Below are positions 46,546 to 57,675 of a DNA stretch of 64,000 nucleotides, piece after piece. Each line of letters opens with the position of its first letter. Positions within the stretch are counted from its first letter, which is position 1. This DNA comes from Arcuatula senhousia (lineage: Eukaryota > Mollusca > Bivalvia > Mytilida > Mytilidae). The position numbers were made by a program, and so were the translations under genes. The stretch is taken from NCBI GenBank assembly GCA_963971305.1, contig OZ020317.1, positions 10,186,001 to 10,250,000 of the forward strand, in the 5' to 3' direction. The notes under the pieces were generated by a model that was not told the origin of the DNA, made no database searches, and saw only the letters and a program-made list of their open reading frames with translations.

Positions 46546-47902
46546 AGCAACCATGTTGATGTTTTAGTGATCGTGGAAAAAAATAAATGTTGCGAAATGG
46601 GGCATTATGTCTTTTGGAAATATTCTTGTTTTCATTAACATATTTACATATGATTTACATATTATTTTTAATATTTAAAATTTCACGGAAATAGTTATTA
46701 TCTAAAAAGAAAAAAAAAATTAGTTAAACTATTAATTTAGCTTTTTAATAAGTTGCTTTATAATTAATTGGATCAGTGTTCTTAATTGTACTGTCCTGTC
46801 ACCTACATGACCAACATGTTTATTCAACAAACCGTGGAAACAACTATATACTATTAGAATAAAATCCTAATGAGATGTCGGAGTTTCCATATAACATCAC
46901 CTTCATATAAGACTGCTCACATGGTTTCCCATGTGAGGAGAAATATTTATATAAGAGAAGAATCATTTTGGAACACCTCGGATTTCACCTATGCTTTACA
47001 AATCACTTGTATGCTTGACTTCCACCAGAAAGGTTGTGTTTGACCATTCAAGTCCAACAGCTGCAAGTCACCAATTATTCCCTGCATTAGGACAGGTAAT
47101 ATATAATAACTAGTATTATTATTGTGTGAATACTATCACCGGCTGAGTATCTGACAGAGATATTTATGGGTTCTTTTACACAACAGTCCGTAACATTCTT
47201 TTTCCTTTTGAAGTTCAAATCCGTGACACTTTACAAATAGACATAAATGTCTTTGCATTTATACTAGGGCCAATAGCTTATAACAAAAGAACAAACGCAA
47301 ATGTCAAGAATGAAGTTCTCTGAACATATTCAGAAAAAAAAATTTGCCCTGTGTCCTCCTCGAAAAAGACTGCCGTTTTAAAAGAAGTCCATCTCTTACA
47401 ATACGTGTTGATAAGATCAAGAAACATTAAACTCAGAACTCTGCTAGGATACATGTAACAAACTACACAAGATCGGGTTTTGAATTCTCATCTATCATGC
47501 AATTTGTGGACTTGATTATATTTTGATAAAACCAGACATCTATGGATAAAACCAGGGATGTCCAAAACAATCCCTGATAAAACTAAGTATTCTCATACCT
47601 GTTTGTTAATATTAATCCACTCTCATCTCTTGAATAAATATGAAACAATAGATTTGGAAATACCATTGAAAACATGCTCAGCAAGTTCTGTGTAGCCTTA
47701 AAATTGATAAAATTCTTAGAATGCCACAATATCATCAAAGGATTATCAAGATCGAAGTCCCGTTTCGTTCCTAGGTAAATTTACTGCCTTGCGTTTCTTC
47801 TTATGTGTGTATAATCCACCACTTGATTGGTGCACCTATATTTGCTATAGTCACAGGTATATCCTAAAAGTTCACTAGGGAAAATTTAAAAGTTGATTTA
47901 CA

Positions 47903-50900
47903 CTACTTTGACATTCCTGAGTTCATTATGAACAGTCTTCCACTATGTAGCGAGTAACACATTTTCCTTGTGCAAGTCTCTAGGGATGACATCATAGCAC
48001 TGTTGCATGAAATTATTTTAAGTTTCAATAGAGTCTTTGGTTCAATGATGATTTTAGTAAGTAGAGGTAAGTTATTGGATAAAGTTATCCAAGCTTGTTG
48101 GTCTTTCTCACAGATAATGGATCTCAGCTCTATTAAATATTCCCTGCGATATTGATGGAGAGCATTACATTTGGTGATAAAATGACAAGTATCTTCAGTC
48201 TCTATTTGACACATTGGGCAGGTATCAGGGACTTCATGTTGGTTAAATTTACTGACATTGTTTTGGAGAATGTATGTTCCAGTTAGTAGACGGACTTTGA
48301 TCCCTCCTCGACGTACATCTTTTATGTTGTCGCTGACTGACATCCATATTTGGTGTGTTGTTCCTATTGCTAGGTCAGATGTATCACACAATTGCAATGA
48401 AGACTTCTGGCTACAGTCTGATTTCAACTTCTCGTTCCAGTGTTTATCGACTGCTATCTTTACTTCCTTCCTCCATGATGGTTTACTTGAAATACTTTGT
48501 ATTAGGGTCTTTATTGATGGAAGACCATAAAGTTCTAGAAGGTTAATGATGTTTATGAACCAGCTGTTTGAGTCTGCAGTTTTCATATTAATTTGGCGGA
48601 GTAGAATATTCTTTATTGTTGGATTGTCACTTCTAATAATATCATTAACAAGGTTCAACTGTCTGATATGTAGTTCAGCTGTAATTGGGCGAACCCCCAA
48701 AAGTAGGTAAGTGATTCCTCTTACGGATCTGGTAGGAAGACATTGAATTTTCCTCAGAAAGCTAAGATGGAATTTTTCTAGTTGTTCGAAGTGAGCTTGT
48801 TTTAAGTTGAAGGTTTCTAGTCCGTACAACAAGCGAGGTAGTACATAAGTATTGAATAATTTCATGCAGGTTGTTGGTGGTAAACCATTTGTTCCATGCA
48901 GGCCTGTACCAGTTAGACTGTAGAGTGTTTTTCTTGCACATGAAATTCTGTCTTCTACATTGCGTGTTATCTCGAGTTTGCTGTTGCGTAAGATACCCAG
49001 ATGTTTGGCTGTGTCAGATATCGATACTTCTTTGTCACCAAGTTTCCATTCAGTTGATTCCTCTTTTGAGCGTTTTTGTGGGATTCTCATCAATATTGTG
49101 CTTTTCTCTGGGTGTATTACATATCTTTCACGGTTAGCAAATGAGTTTGTCACATCTAACATCAATTGTAGGTCAGACTCATTGTTGGCTAGAAGGGCTA
49201 GATCATCTGCCACTGTTGGGCATCCTACGTAAGTTGTTCCAATGTGTGTTCCAGTATGGCTACGTTCAAGAGTGAGCAAGAGATCATTTATATAGCACTT
49301 GTATAGGTTGGTAGACAGGATGCCTCCCTGACGAACACCCTGCTGTACCTGGAAAGAGTCGCTAAGATGACCATTCCATTTGACTTTTGAAGTCAAGTTG
49401 CTGTACCAAGCATCAAGTAGTTTCCAAAGTTTTCCGGAAATTCCGTTAAAGAACAGTTTACATTTAAGAGATTGATGATCTACGACATCGAAGGCCTTCT
49501 GTGAGTCCAGAAACGCTATGTATAGTGGTAGTTTCATTTCTTGAGCTTCCACTATTGATTCATTAATAATCAATGCTGCCAGGAGTATTGACGTTCCTTT
49601 CGTAAATCCAAATTGTAGATTTGATTGTTCATATGGTAAAAAATGTTCTACACGATTACGTATGATATGCTCTAAGATCTTTCCTAGCGTGCTTGAGACA
49701 GTTATACCTCGGTAGTTACTGAAGTCAGTTGGGTCACGACCCTTTTTATATACTGGCGTTATGGTTCCAGATAAGAATTGAGGTGGTATTTGACCATGAT
49801 GTAATATAGCATTAAACAGATTGGTAATCGCAGTTGTTATAGTGTGTCCAGCTAATTTGAAATGTTCAGCACTGATACCAAATTCGTCAGCAGCTTTATT
49901 ATTGTTCAGCTTGGATATCGCTACATTGACTTCGTCCTCTGATATTGGTAAAAATTCGTCGTTTTCACTGTTAACTACCATTCGAATTAAGTCTATATTA
50001 TCTGCTGTGTAATTTTTGTAAGTTTCATCAAAATGTTGGTGCTGCTTTGGAATCGCTAGGTCTTCATAAAATTTCGAAAAACCTTGACATTGGTCATCTA
50101 GTTTTAAAATGATTTGCCCTTCGCTTCGAAAGCCTCGAGGTTTACACACTGTATTTGAAAGTCCTCTGCGAATTAGTTTATAGAAGCTGACAGAGCCCTC
50201 TGCGTCTAGTATGTTGGAATAGAATTGTTTTCTTTCACAGGCAAGATCTTGTCTTTGTTGTGACCTTATTTGTCGCTTTATATTTCTCCGTTCGTTGACT
50301 ATTGCGTGGTCGGTTGTTGGTTTTCCGAGTGTTATCCACTGTTTATGAAGTTCTTTTCCTTGTTGAAGGAGTTGTCGTACTGCAGGACTAGCCTTCCATT
50401 TTGGACCTTTGAGTCTAACTTGTTTAGATGGTATTGCAGTCTCAGATGCAACCAGTAGGTTTCCATGTAATTGATCAACAAAAGTCTTAATCTGATCTGG
50501 ACGCTCGATATGAGGATAGTTTGAGTTTTCTAAAGTTGTCCTATAAAGATGAATATCAGTGTCTTTCCAGAGTATTCTCTTCTGATGAGGCTGTAACTCA
50601 TTGGCTGTTTTCAGCTTAGTGATGCTACAGTTGAGTGTACAAGATACTGGTACATGACTTGAAGAGTTATTTGTGTGCCTAGTACTGATAGAGATGTCTT
50701 GCACAAGGTTGCTATTAGTAGTGAGAATATAGTCAATTTGGGATGAGCCAGCTCCATGTTCATACGTTGGGGTATTTCCCATGCTTGTTGGTATACTGAT
50801 GTTATGCTTTCGGGCAAACTCTCTGAGCCGTTTGTCTGAGTCATTACTACGAGTTGTATTCAGGGTTGCATTCAAGTCGCCTACCAGGACAATTTGATGA

Positions 50901-51397
50901 GTATCTTGAAATTTATGTATGATGACCTCAAGTAAATCTAGATTCTCTTGGTACCTTTCAGAAGTGTCACTGTATCCAAATGTTGGCATGTAACAATTGA
51001 TAAGGCAGATATGTTGTGGCGAACATTCTATTTCAATCGCTGTTATGCGTTCATTTCCATCTTCGCATGGTTTTACGTAATTGTCAAATTCATTTTTCCA
51101 CGCAATCATGACTCCTCCATTGCCTCTAGAACGTACATGATGAGTTTTTTGGAAAGCACTATCACTAGATCTGATTGTATCATCATGGTGTATAAAGTTC
51201 GGTAAAAATTTTCTAGCATCACTTTGTTCATATTTCCACAACCAATGCTCTTGTAGGCAGATAAAATCAATAAAAGGTAAAATAGACTCAAGATATGGTG
51301 CATTTCCACGTAGACCCTCTACATTAAAAGTACATAATTTAATCTCACTATCTACATCTGACGCTTGTCTATCTCTGGATCCATCAGGCCTTTGTCT
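47903..51397 (-). CDS. LINE ORF2: endonuclease-reverse transcriptase
   Basis: The frame is open from upstream of 51397 to a stop at 47903. No ATG precedes the endonuclease motifs FNVEGLRG and LQEHWL, so I set the start at the putative -1 frameshift point, giving about 1164 codons. The endonuclease continues with GDLNA, SSQIDYIL and SSHVPVS (catalytic Asp/His motifs all present). The reverse transcriptase has TPVYKKGRDPTDFSNYRGIT, FLDSQKAFDVVDHQSL (first catalytic Asp), VQQGVRQGGILS, and TVADDLALL, where the YADD box is VADD with both aspartates kept. A CPMC...H....C knuckle lies near the C-terminus. It nicks target DNA and copies element RNA (target-primed reverse transcription). No frameshift or stop is seen, so it may be active. 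Confidence 0.93.
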   Translation of the reverse strand, partial: RQRPDGSRDRQASDVDSEIKLCTFNVEGLRGNAPYLESILPFIDFICLQEHWLWKYEQSDARKFLPNFIHHDDTIRSSDSAFQKTHHVRSRGNGGVMIAWKNEFDNYVKPCEDGNERITAIEIECSPQHICLINCYMPTFGYSDTSERYQENLDLLEVIIHKFQDTHQIVLVGDLNATLNTTRSNDSDKRLREFARKHNISIPTSMGNTPTYEHGAGSSQIDYILTTNSNLVQDISISTRHTNNSSSHVPVSCTLNCSITKLKTANELQPHQKRILWKDTDIHLYRTTLENSNYPHIERPDQIKTFVDQLHGNLLVASETAIPSKQVRLKGPKWKASPAVRQLLQQGKELHKQWITLGKPTTDHAIVNERRNIKRQIRSQQRQDLACERKQFYSNILDAEGSVSFYKLIRRGLSNTVCKPRGFRSEGQIILKLDDQCQGFSKFYEDLAIPKQHQHFDETYKNYTADNIDLIRMVVNSENDEFLPISEDEVNVAISKLNNNKAADEFGISAEHFKLAGHTITTAITNLFNAILHHGQIPPQFLSGTITPVYKKGRDPTDFSNYRGITVSSTLGKILEHIIRNRVEHFLPYEQSNLQFGFTKGTSILLAALIINESIVEAQEMKLPLYIAFLDSQKAFDVVDHQSLKCKLFFNGISGKLWKLLDAWYSNLTSKVKWNGHLSDSFQVQQGVRQGGILSTNLYKCYINDLLLTLERSHTGTHIGTTYVGCPTVADDLALLANNESDLQLMLDVTNSFANRERYVIHPEKSTILMRIPQKRSKEESTEWKLGDKEVSISDTAKHLGILRNSKLEITRNVEDRISCARKTLYSLTGTGLHGTNGLPPTTCMKLFNTYVLPRLLYGLETFNLKQAHFEQLEKFHLSFLRKIQCLPTRSVRGITYLLLGVRPITAELHIRQLNLVNDIIRSDNPTIKNILLRQINMKTADSNSWFINIINLLELYGLPSIKTLIQSISSKPSWRKEVKIAVDKHWNEKLKSDCSQKSSLQLCDTSDLAIGTTHQIWMSVSDNIKDVRRGGIKVRLLTGTYILQNNVSKFNQHEVPDTCPMCQIETEDTCHFITKCNALHQYRREYLIELRSIICEKDQQAWITLSNNLPLLTKIIIEPKTLLKLKIISCNSAMMSSLETCTRKMCYSLHSGRLFIMNSGMSK

Positions 51398-53673
51398 AAA
51401 AAAGGGACCTGATCCATAGTTGTTGCGTCGGTTGCAATGATTTCAACTGAATCTATAATAGATTTGCCACTCACAGTATTGCATTGTTCAATGTTTGTAG
51501 TATAGGCATCATCTGTCAAGGCGTTAGTATTTGAGTAACTATGACTATGTTGTTCAGTAGTAAGCTTGTGTGTTTGAGAAGTGTCTCTGTGAATAGGTCC
51601 TTCACTACATGTATTTCGTTGTTGTCCTGATGTTGACGTCAGAGTTCCAATATCATCCTCAGTTGCATTTATGTTAGCATGATCAGAGAAGCTAAATCGT
51701 TGGTTTTCAGACACTGGACATTGTGGCGGTTTGGTGACCGTTTGCACCGGATTGATTGGATGTCCTTGTAGGTTCGTGTGTGATTCATGCTGTGAATTTT
51801 GGTGAAATTGTCTCTGATGATTGGAGGTATGCCTATGATCATGATGATTCTGTGATATTTCACCCGTATTGAGCGACGTTTGACGTATATCAACATGTGG
51901 TCCATCCCTTGTTGGGAATAGTGGATGGGTTCTTGGAGTGTATACTAAGTGTTGTGGGTGATGTACCAGACCCTGCATATATATTGGATGTTGAATATGT
52001 CGTATAGCATGAGGGTAGGGCGGAGGCTGGATGTTCATGGTTGGTATTTGCATAGGTTGTAATGGCTGTGCATATAGAAAATTGCCGTAATGTTGAGCTT
52101 GCGGTTGGTATGGGTACATCTGTGGATGAGGTTGGTGTTTTATAGAAGAGCTCATCATTTGCATGTTGATCATATTTTGGATATTGTCAATTTTAGAGTT
52201 CAGTGTAGCGAACGAAAGCATCTGCTGTTGTTCTGATAATGATTGTATTCTCTTCTCCATTAATTCTAGATTTTGTTGTATGGTGTTGCTTTCTATTACT
52301 GAATTGTTTGTATTGCTACTGTCCATATGTCTATCTGGTTTTGCTAATTTCAATAAGTTTATAGTCCGTTCTTGATCATTTATCTTTTGTTCCAGTTGTA
52401 GGATAATTGATCTCAAATTGTCATTTTCCTGGGTTTTTGCTGATTGTGTACGTCTTTTTGGCCTTGTTGGTGATGTTACAACAGCTGCTGATATGACATT
52501 TGTGTTGGTCATCGTTGTTAATGTAGAGGTGTTACATGTAGTTTTACTTTGCACCTGTTTGATGACATTAGGTGGAGCAATGGTAGCTGAAGATGAGCAG
52601 GTAACAAAAGTCAATGAGTTTTGTAAATTTGATTGTAAACAAGGACTAATCGCTGGACCAGACGTGTTATTTGTTACCATTGTTGTATGGATGGCCCTAG
52701 TAGATGAATCTGTATTTGGTACTTGCACATTGCAATCTGTGTAATTGCTTGCAGATAGAGAGGCAATGGGTGTGATCATAAGCGAGGATGTTTCTTGCGC
52801 AGTAGGACCAGATGATATATCTGACTTGTTCATATGGTACAATGCATCATCACAGCATTGTCTGCATGTAAATGGAGCAGATTTAGGAATTTTGTCTGCT
52901 TTCTCTTTTGAGAGACCAGCGCAAGTGAGGTGTACCCATTCATCGCATTGTTCGCAGTGGATTGTTTGCCCATCAGTAGGATTTTCACATATCTGACATG
53001 TGCCAATTAGATTATCAGCTTCCAATTCACCACTAGAGTACAAAATCTGAGGAGCGGTTTTTACTTTGACTTGTTTGGAGCTGGTTGACACTGAAACTTT
53101 AGAGTTTGTAACTTGTTGTTGATGGCTGACCTTATTTGAAATAGCAGATTTGATGTTGGCATTCATAATGTCAATAGTTGGAGTGTTTTGTTTTAGATAT
53201 ACCACAATCGGGTCGAAAAAGTCTTGTATGAATGTTCTTATACCTGCCCCGTTTCCTAAGATGGATGATTCAGTATTGTATAAGCTTATGACAAAAGTAG
53301 GTTTGCGTGTTGGCATTAGGACTCTTTTGTTTATATAGTGGACTCTGAGTATTTGATAGGTGACACTTGAGTTTTTATCTACACAATCCTCGACATAGTA
53401 TTTTAGTTGAACATTTTCATCCATAGATTTAGCATCGAGTTCAGATAAGAGTTTGCTTTTAAACAATTCATATGATGCTGTGTTAAATTCTGCACGGAAG
53501 TTATTTCCTGCTTTCATAGTGTAATGTACATAGTCTTTGTCACATGCTTGGCTCTTTTTGCCCAATGCTTTGAGAGGATCTAACGTGTACGGTTTTTCAG
53601 TCCTGAAAACCTCTATCTTTGGTTTAGACACTTGTGGTTGTATAATAATGTCACTTGAAGCTTGTTGAGACAT
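51352..53673 (-). CDS. LINE ORF1 protein with PHD zinc finger
   Basis: 773 residues from ATG to TAG. A canonical C4HC3 PHD finger spans residues 226-273 (C226, C229, C240, C243, H248, C251, C270, C273). A lysine/glutamine-rich linker precedes it. Around residues 415-490 there is a heptad-like, charged coiled-coil segment (NDNLRSIILQLEQKINDQER), then a His/Gln/Pro-rich, low-complexity tail. PHD fingers bind histone tails in host proteins; in CR1-type ORF1 proteins they occur together with a coiled coil and probably serve the nucleic-acid-binding retrotransposition complex (family knowledge). Residues 1-170 are a separate region I do not recognise. The 3' end overlaps the ORF2 frame, and the final 16 codons follow a slippery heptamer. 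Confidence 0.92.
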   Translation of the reverse strand: MSQQASSDIIIQPQVSKPKIEVFRTEKPYTLDPLKALGKKSQACDKDYVHYTMKAGNNFRAEFNTASYELFKSKLLSELDAKSMDENVQLKYYVEDCVDKNSSVTYQILRVHYINKRVLMPTRKPTFVISLYNTESSILGNGAGIRTFIQDFFDPIVVYLKQNTPTIDIMNANIKSAISNKVSHQQQVTNSKVSVSTSSKQVKVKTAPQILYSSGELEADNLIGTCQICENPTDGQTIHCEQCDEWVHLTCAGLSKEKADKIPKSAPFTCRQCCDDALYHMNKSDISSGPTAQETSSLMITPIASLSASNYTDCNVQVPNTDSSTRAIHTTMVTNNTSGPAISPCLQSNLQNSLTFVTCSSSATIAPPNVIKQVQSKTTCNTSTLTTMTNTNVISAAVVTSPTRPKRRTQSAKTQENDNLRSIILQLEQKINDQERTINLLKLAKPDRHMDSSNTNNSVIESNTIQQNLELMEKRIQSLSEQQQMLSFATLNSKIDNIQNMINMQMMSSSIKHQPHPQMYPYQPQAQHYGNFLYAQPLQPMQIPTMNIQPPPYPHAIRHIQHPIYMQGLVHHPQHLVYTPRTHPLFPTRDGPHVDIRQTSLNTGEISQNHHDHRHTSNHQRQFHQNSQHESHTNLQGHPINPVQTVTKPPQCPVSENQRFSFSDHANINATEDDIGTLTSTSGQQRNTCSEGPIHRDTSQTHKLTTEQHSHSYSNTNALTDDAYTTNIEQCNTVSGKSIIDSVEIIATDATTMDQVPFLDKGLMDPEIDKRQM
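51397..51403 (-). promoter_or_regulatory. Putative -1 ribosomal frameshift site (U UUU UUA) joining ORF1 and ORF2
   Basis: On the coding strand ORF1 reads CCT TTT TTA GAC, so T-TTT-TTA has the exact X XXY YYZ phase of known -1 slippery sites. Slipping back one base continues as AGA CAA AGG CCT..., which stays open through the whole of ORF2. Normal reading terminates at TAG 51352-51354, 43 bases on. No downstream pseudoknot was verified by eye. Confidence 0.6.
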
Positions 53674-54153
53674 GACTATAGGTCTGAGCTAACTCAAAAT
53701 GAACAGAGGAATGTCAAAGTTTGTTTAAGGACACTAAAATATCATATTTCAATATGGCCGACCGGGTAAAAACGATGATAAAAGTCAATAAAACACGGTG
53801 TAAAACATAGTTGTGGCGATAAAATGTTCAAAATCTGTTAAACGAGTGTTTATATGTACAAGGTAAAAGGTTAGGGTGCTGTGACTAAAACATGAAAACG
53901 GTAAAACAATAAAATTTTCTCCTCGGTCAAACTACTTCTTCATCCAACCGGAAGTTGAATCTTGTTCAATTTTTTGACTTACAATTAAGAGCAACTTGAA
54001 ATAAAAGAACGACAACTCTTCGCCTAATCAAATCACATCGCATGGAAAACACAAAGGAAAAACAACTACATTACTATCAGTAGAATCAGGTATTTGATAA
54101 CGATTGTTTGCATGGTTGAAGAAATGCATAAATCTTAACTTAATTAGAAAACT

Positions 54154-55085
54154 AAGTGACGGACCATTTAACTTGAAGGGGGGGGCCTTGGTTTTTTGTT
54201 TTGATCAGAATTTTTTTTCCAGCGCAGAGCGCAGACAAAATATTTATTTTTCGAAGGCGTCGCGACAGAATATTTTTTTTCATTTTTAGCATTATTTTTA
54301 TAGCAGAAATCCTCCTTCAGAATATTTTTTTTTTCTTACCCTCAGCTGCCAAAATTTTTTTTCATCAAAAATAATTTTCAGAATATTTTTTTAGTTTAAA
54401 CCAAGCCCCCCCCCCCCCCCCCCCCCCCCCCCCCCTTTCAAGTTAAACGGTACCTCGAATTATCGAAAACCTCGGTATTTACAGAAAACCATAAAGAATT
54501 TACCGAAAATCAGATAAATATGTACGAAAACCGATCTGAAATGTTATTAGAATGTTATTTCTGTATTTTATAATAACTGATTTATTTATAAAACCTACCT
54601 GTTTTTGTTCCGTTTATTTTTTAAAACAAAACAAAATATTGGCTGATTATAAAGTTGCTCCTCTGTGTTGTTGACGAAAGGTGTAAATAAATCAATTTGG
54701 TAATATGGGCTAATTATATTTTGTAGCATTTTATATGAAAATCTATTATATGATTAAACCAATATACTTACTGCAGCCAAGATAAAATATCTTGCAAGTC
54801 ACAAGCCTTGAGAAATGCAGATTGGCCACCCATTATAATTTGTACGATTCATGAGTAGTGCAGTAAAAAGAAATCTATTTTATATTAGTCTAAAAAGACA
54901 CTGATAAACAAAATAGGTTCCAATAGACTAATAACTCATTTTTAAATCATTATTGCACACTTGAACCATGTTTTATTGTGGTTTTCGGATAATTAATACT
55001 GGTTTTCGGTAAATCGTTCTGGTTTTCGATAATTCGCCTGGTTTTCGGTAATTCGTGCTACCCCAAGTTAAATGGTCGGTCCCTA
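54154..55085. mobile_element. AAGGGAC-family TIR element split by a nested element
   Basis: The left end AAGTGACGGACCATTTAACTTG (54154) and the family interior (GAAGGCGTCGCGACAGAAT) run to a poly-C block at 54407-54435 and CAAGTTAAAC. The matching right end AAGTTAAATGGTCGGTCCCT lies only at 55065-55085, after an insertion of about 610 bases. Confidence 0.82.
54449..55062. mobile_element. Nested TIR element with repeated CGAATTACCGAAAACC boxes
   Basis: Ends GGTACCTCGAATTATCGAAA and TTTCGGTAATTCGTGCTACC are inverted repeats. Subterminal boxes recur in the same sense at each end: GAAAACC three or four times on the left, GGTTTTCG four times on the right (GGTTTTCGGTAAATCG, GGTTTTCGATAATTCG, GGTTTTCGGTAATTCG). 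CAAGTTAAA occurs at both outer boundaries, compatible with a 9-10 base target duplication. Such multi-box ends resemble transposase-binding arrays of MuDR/hAT-like elements (inference). Non-coding. Confidence 0.8.
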
Positions 55086-55785
55086 ATGTGAGTCAGGTTT
55101 AACCTGTCACACCCAGGGCACTGAATACAGTTACCTGGAAAAGTAACAATAAGAAAAAAACACGGGAAGGATGTTATATACAGTGCGACGTCAAAAGTAT
55201 TTCACGCTTTATATTTTTTACATTATACATGTTATATTTCATATAAATTCACATTTTAAAAAAAAAATCTTACCAAGTCATTTTCAACCAATTTGTGTAA
55301 AAATAATTAAAATAAAAGCCAACAGACATGACAGATGCAGCAATATTTCAAATTCATTTTTATATTTTGGCACCATAAAATGTTAGATGGGTTAGATTTA
55401 ATCATAATTAGAGCACAAATGAGCTATTTTGAAAATCATTTTCCTTAATATTTTAACCGAATATTTTTTGTTAATTTTTTTCTATGTATTTTATTAGAGA
55501 ATAAAAATGAACCAAGAGATTTTAACAGATTTGCAAATAAAAAAAAACAAACTTCAGAAATTATGCATATTTTGGATTTTATTTCATGAAAATCTGTTGA
55601 GAAATGGCTTGGTAATAATGAAAAAAAAAATACTACTGTAATTTATATGAAATAGTTCATCTCTGATTTTACTTAAATCTCTAATTGGAGATATTAATAA
55701 ATGTCAAGTTGTTTCAAATGTCACTGGCACTCCAGAAACCTGAAACAATAAGTTTCAATCTACTATTTGTGGGGTCCATGTATTT
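55086..55785. other. No gene recognised
   Basis: Strongly AT-rich with poly-A tracts; no repeat or frame that I can support. Confidence 0.55.
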
Positions 55786-55787
55786 AC

Positions 55788-55850
55788 CCCAGAATACCCA
55801 AGAATACCCCAGAATACCCAAGAATACCCCAGAATACCCAAGAACACCAT
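55788..55850. repeat. Short tandem repeat, 20-bp unit x 3
   Basis: CCCAGAATACCCAAGAATAC repeated three times with near identity, the last unit ending AAGAACACC. Confidence 0.85.
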
Positions 55851-56259
55851 AAATACAATGAAGATGATACATTTATTCATTATATTTGTAAAATTCAATG
55901 ATAATATAAAGTTGACTTAAGTACTTTTTTGATAGTTTGAATTCATTAAATTTATAGGATTTTTAATTTCCCATGGTAAAAATGAAAATCCCATGGAAAT
56001 GTGTCATTTTCCCATGGGATTTATCATTAAATGAAAATCCCATGGTATTTCTAAAAATCTCATAGGAATAATTTTTTCCATGGTTATTTAAAAATCCCAT
56101 GAAAAAATGTAATTCCCATGGGGAAAATTAAATCCCATGAGAGCAAATTAAATCCCATGGGAGGTTGAAAAAATCTCATAGGAGAAATAAATACTCATGG
56201 GAGATTAAAATTTCCATGACCATGGGACAAATAAAACGTCATTGTATAAGTTGGTTTCT

Positions 56260-56293
56260 CCATAGACATATAACATGGGTTATATGTCTATGG
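56260..56293. repeat. Perfect hairpin, 15-bp stem, 4-base loop
   Basis: CCATAGACATATAAC-ATGG-GTTATATGTCTATGG; sits at the inner edge of the CCCATGGG box array. Confidence 0.8.
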
Positions 56294-56809
56294 TTTCTCT
56301 AATATCAACCTCTCAACCAGTTGTGGAAAAATATTTCGCACCTCTTGCCTCGCCATTAAAAAAGTCAAATTTATTTCTCTTGATGTTAAAAATTCCATAA
56401 TCAACTCGATCCTGTTGTAGAAGCTATATATGTTATTGTACTGTGTAACAAAAATTATGTATTGTGTTGTTATTGTACCAAATAACAATAGTTATGGAAT
56501 GTTTTAAAATCATGCATGTGTATACTGAAATTGATAAGACTGATGGTTTTGACTTGACAAAAATAGGTATATAGTATGCCTGATGTAATGGTAGACAGCT
56601 GGCACACAATCATAACAAGCTTTAACACATTATCACGGGGTATTGCCAGCTATCGTAACACTGGCAAAATGGACACAGTCTCTCAAACCCCCGAAAAAAA
56701 AAAAAAAAAAATTCCTGTGCACGGCTTTTAACAAAGAAAAAGACGATAGGTGAAAATGGTTAACAGAAGTATAATCCTTGTCTGCATTCTACCTTTTTAG
56801 AAGGTAGAA

Positions 56810-57675
56810 TCACTTGGCGTCCGTCGTCCGTAAACTTTTTAAAACGTTAACTCCTCTGACACCATAAGTCCAATTGCAACCAAACTTTGTATGGTTGTTC
56901 ATTAGCATTCGGTGCTTAGAACTGATGTGGGGATTTTTGATTCGTCGCAAAACATGGCCGCCATGGCTAAAAATAGAACATAAGGGTAAAATGTAGTTTT
57001 TTGCAAATAGCTCAAATACGGCTACAGATATCAAAATTCTGGCATCGGGTAAAAGTTATCAGCACCTCAAGATCTACCTACCCTGAAATTTTAAAGAAAA
57101 TCCAACAACCCATTTAGGAGTTTTTGCCCTTTTTGTGGATTTTTTGCAAATTTTGCACCTGTTTAGCTCAATATCTTGAAAACTGTACTAGATATTTGAG
57201 AAATTTAAATTGCATATTGTTAAGCACATCAAGATCTACAAAATATGTTATAGGGTCAACGTTGTAGGACCTTTCCTTTTAGGAGTTATTGCCCTTAGAA
57301 CGTCAAAATTAAGCATTTTAACAGCATTTCCTCATTACATTGAAAACGTTAACTCCTCTGACACTTTAAGTCCAAATGGAACCAAACTTTGTATAGTTGT
57401 TTATTAGCATTAGGTGTATAGAACTGATGTGGGGATTTTTGATTGGTCGTAAAACATGGCCTCTGTGGCTAGAAATAGAACATTAGGTTAAATTGCATTT
57501 TGTTGCAAATAACTCAAAAAGGGTGACAGATTTTTAGCACCTTTAGATCCACCATATTGTCAGATGACCCCCTTATTAATCTTATGACCCTTTCAACGTT
57601 AAATAGATTTTACCTTATAACCTTTACTTCAGGCACATATGTCAGGTGAGCGATTCAGGCTCCTGGGAGCCTCTT
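56810..57675 (+). repeat. Interspersed repeat, second copy of the 42471-43922 family (no array)
   Basis: CACTTGGCGTCCGTCGTC at the start, GAACTGATGTGGGGATTTTTGA twice (56933, 57421), ACATGGCCGCC, and the end module GTGAGCGATTCAGGCTCCTG. The two GAACTGATG blocks show an internal direct duplication of about 490 bases. Confidence 0.7.

Larger units (their letters stand above)
47903..53673 (-). mobile_element. Apparently intact non-LTR retrotransposon (LINE, CR1/Jockey-like)
   Basis: Two long overlapping frames on the minus strand: ORF1 (773 aa, PHD finger) and ORF2 (endonuclease, reverse transcriptase, C-terminal CCHC-type knuckle). The coordinates cover only the coding part. The 5' UTR probably extends above 53673 to about 54100, and the 3' UTR below 47903; I could not find target duplications or a clear 3' tail. 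Absence of stops over 5.7 kb in an otherwise heavily decayed region implies recent insertion. Clade assignment is from domain order (ORF1 PHD, no RNase H) and is tentative. Confidence 0.9.

Noticed and set aside
54400..54436. Long poly-C run as a functional i-motif/G-quadruplex element
   Set aside because: Poly-C/G runs occur in most copies of this MITE and the hAT-like MITE; most simply replication slippage, possibly with assembly length error.
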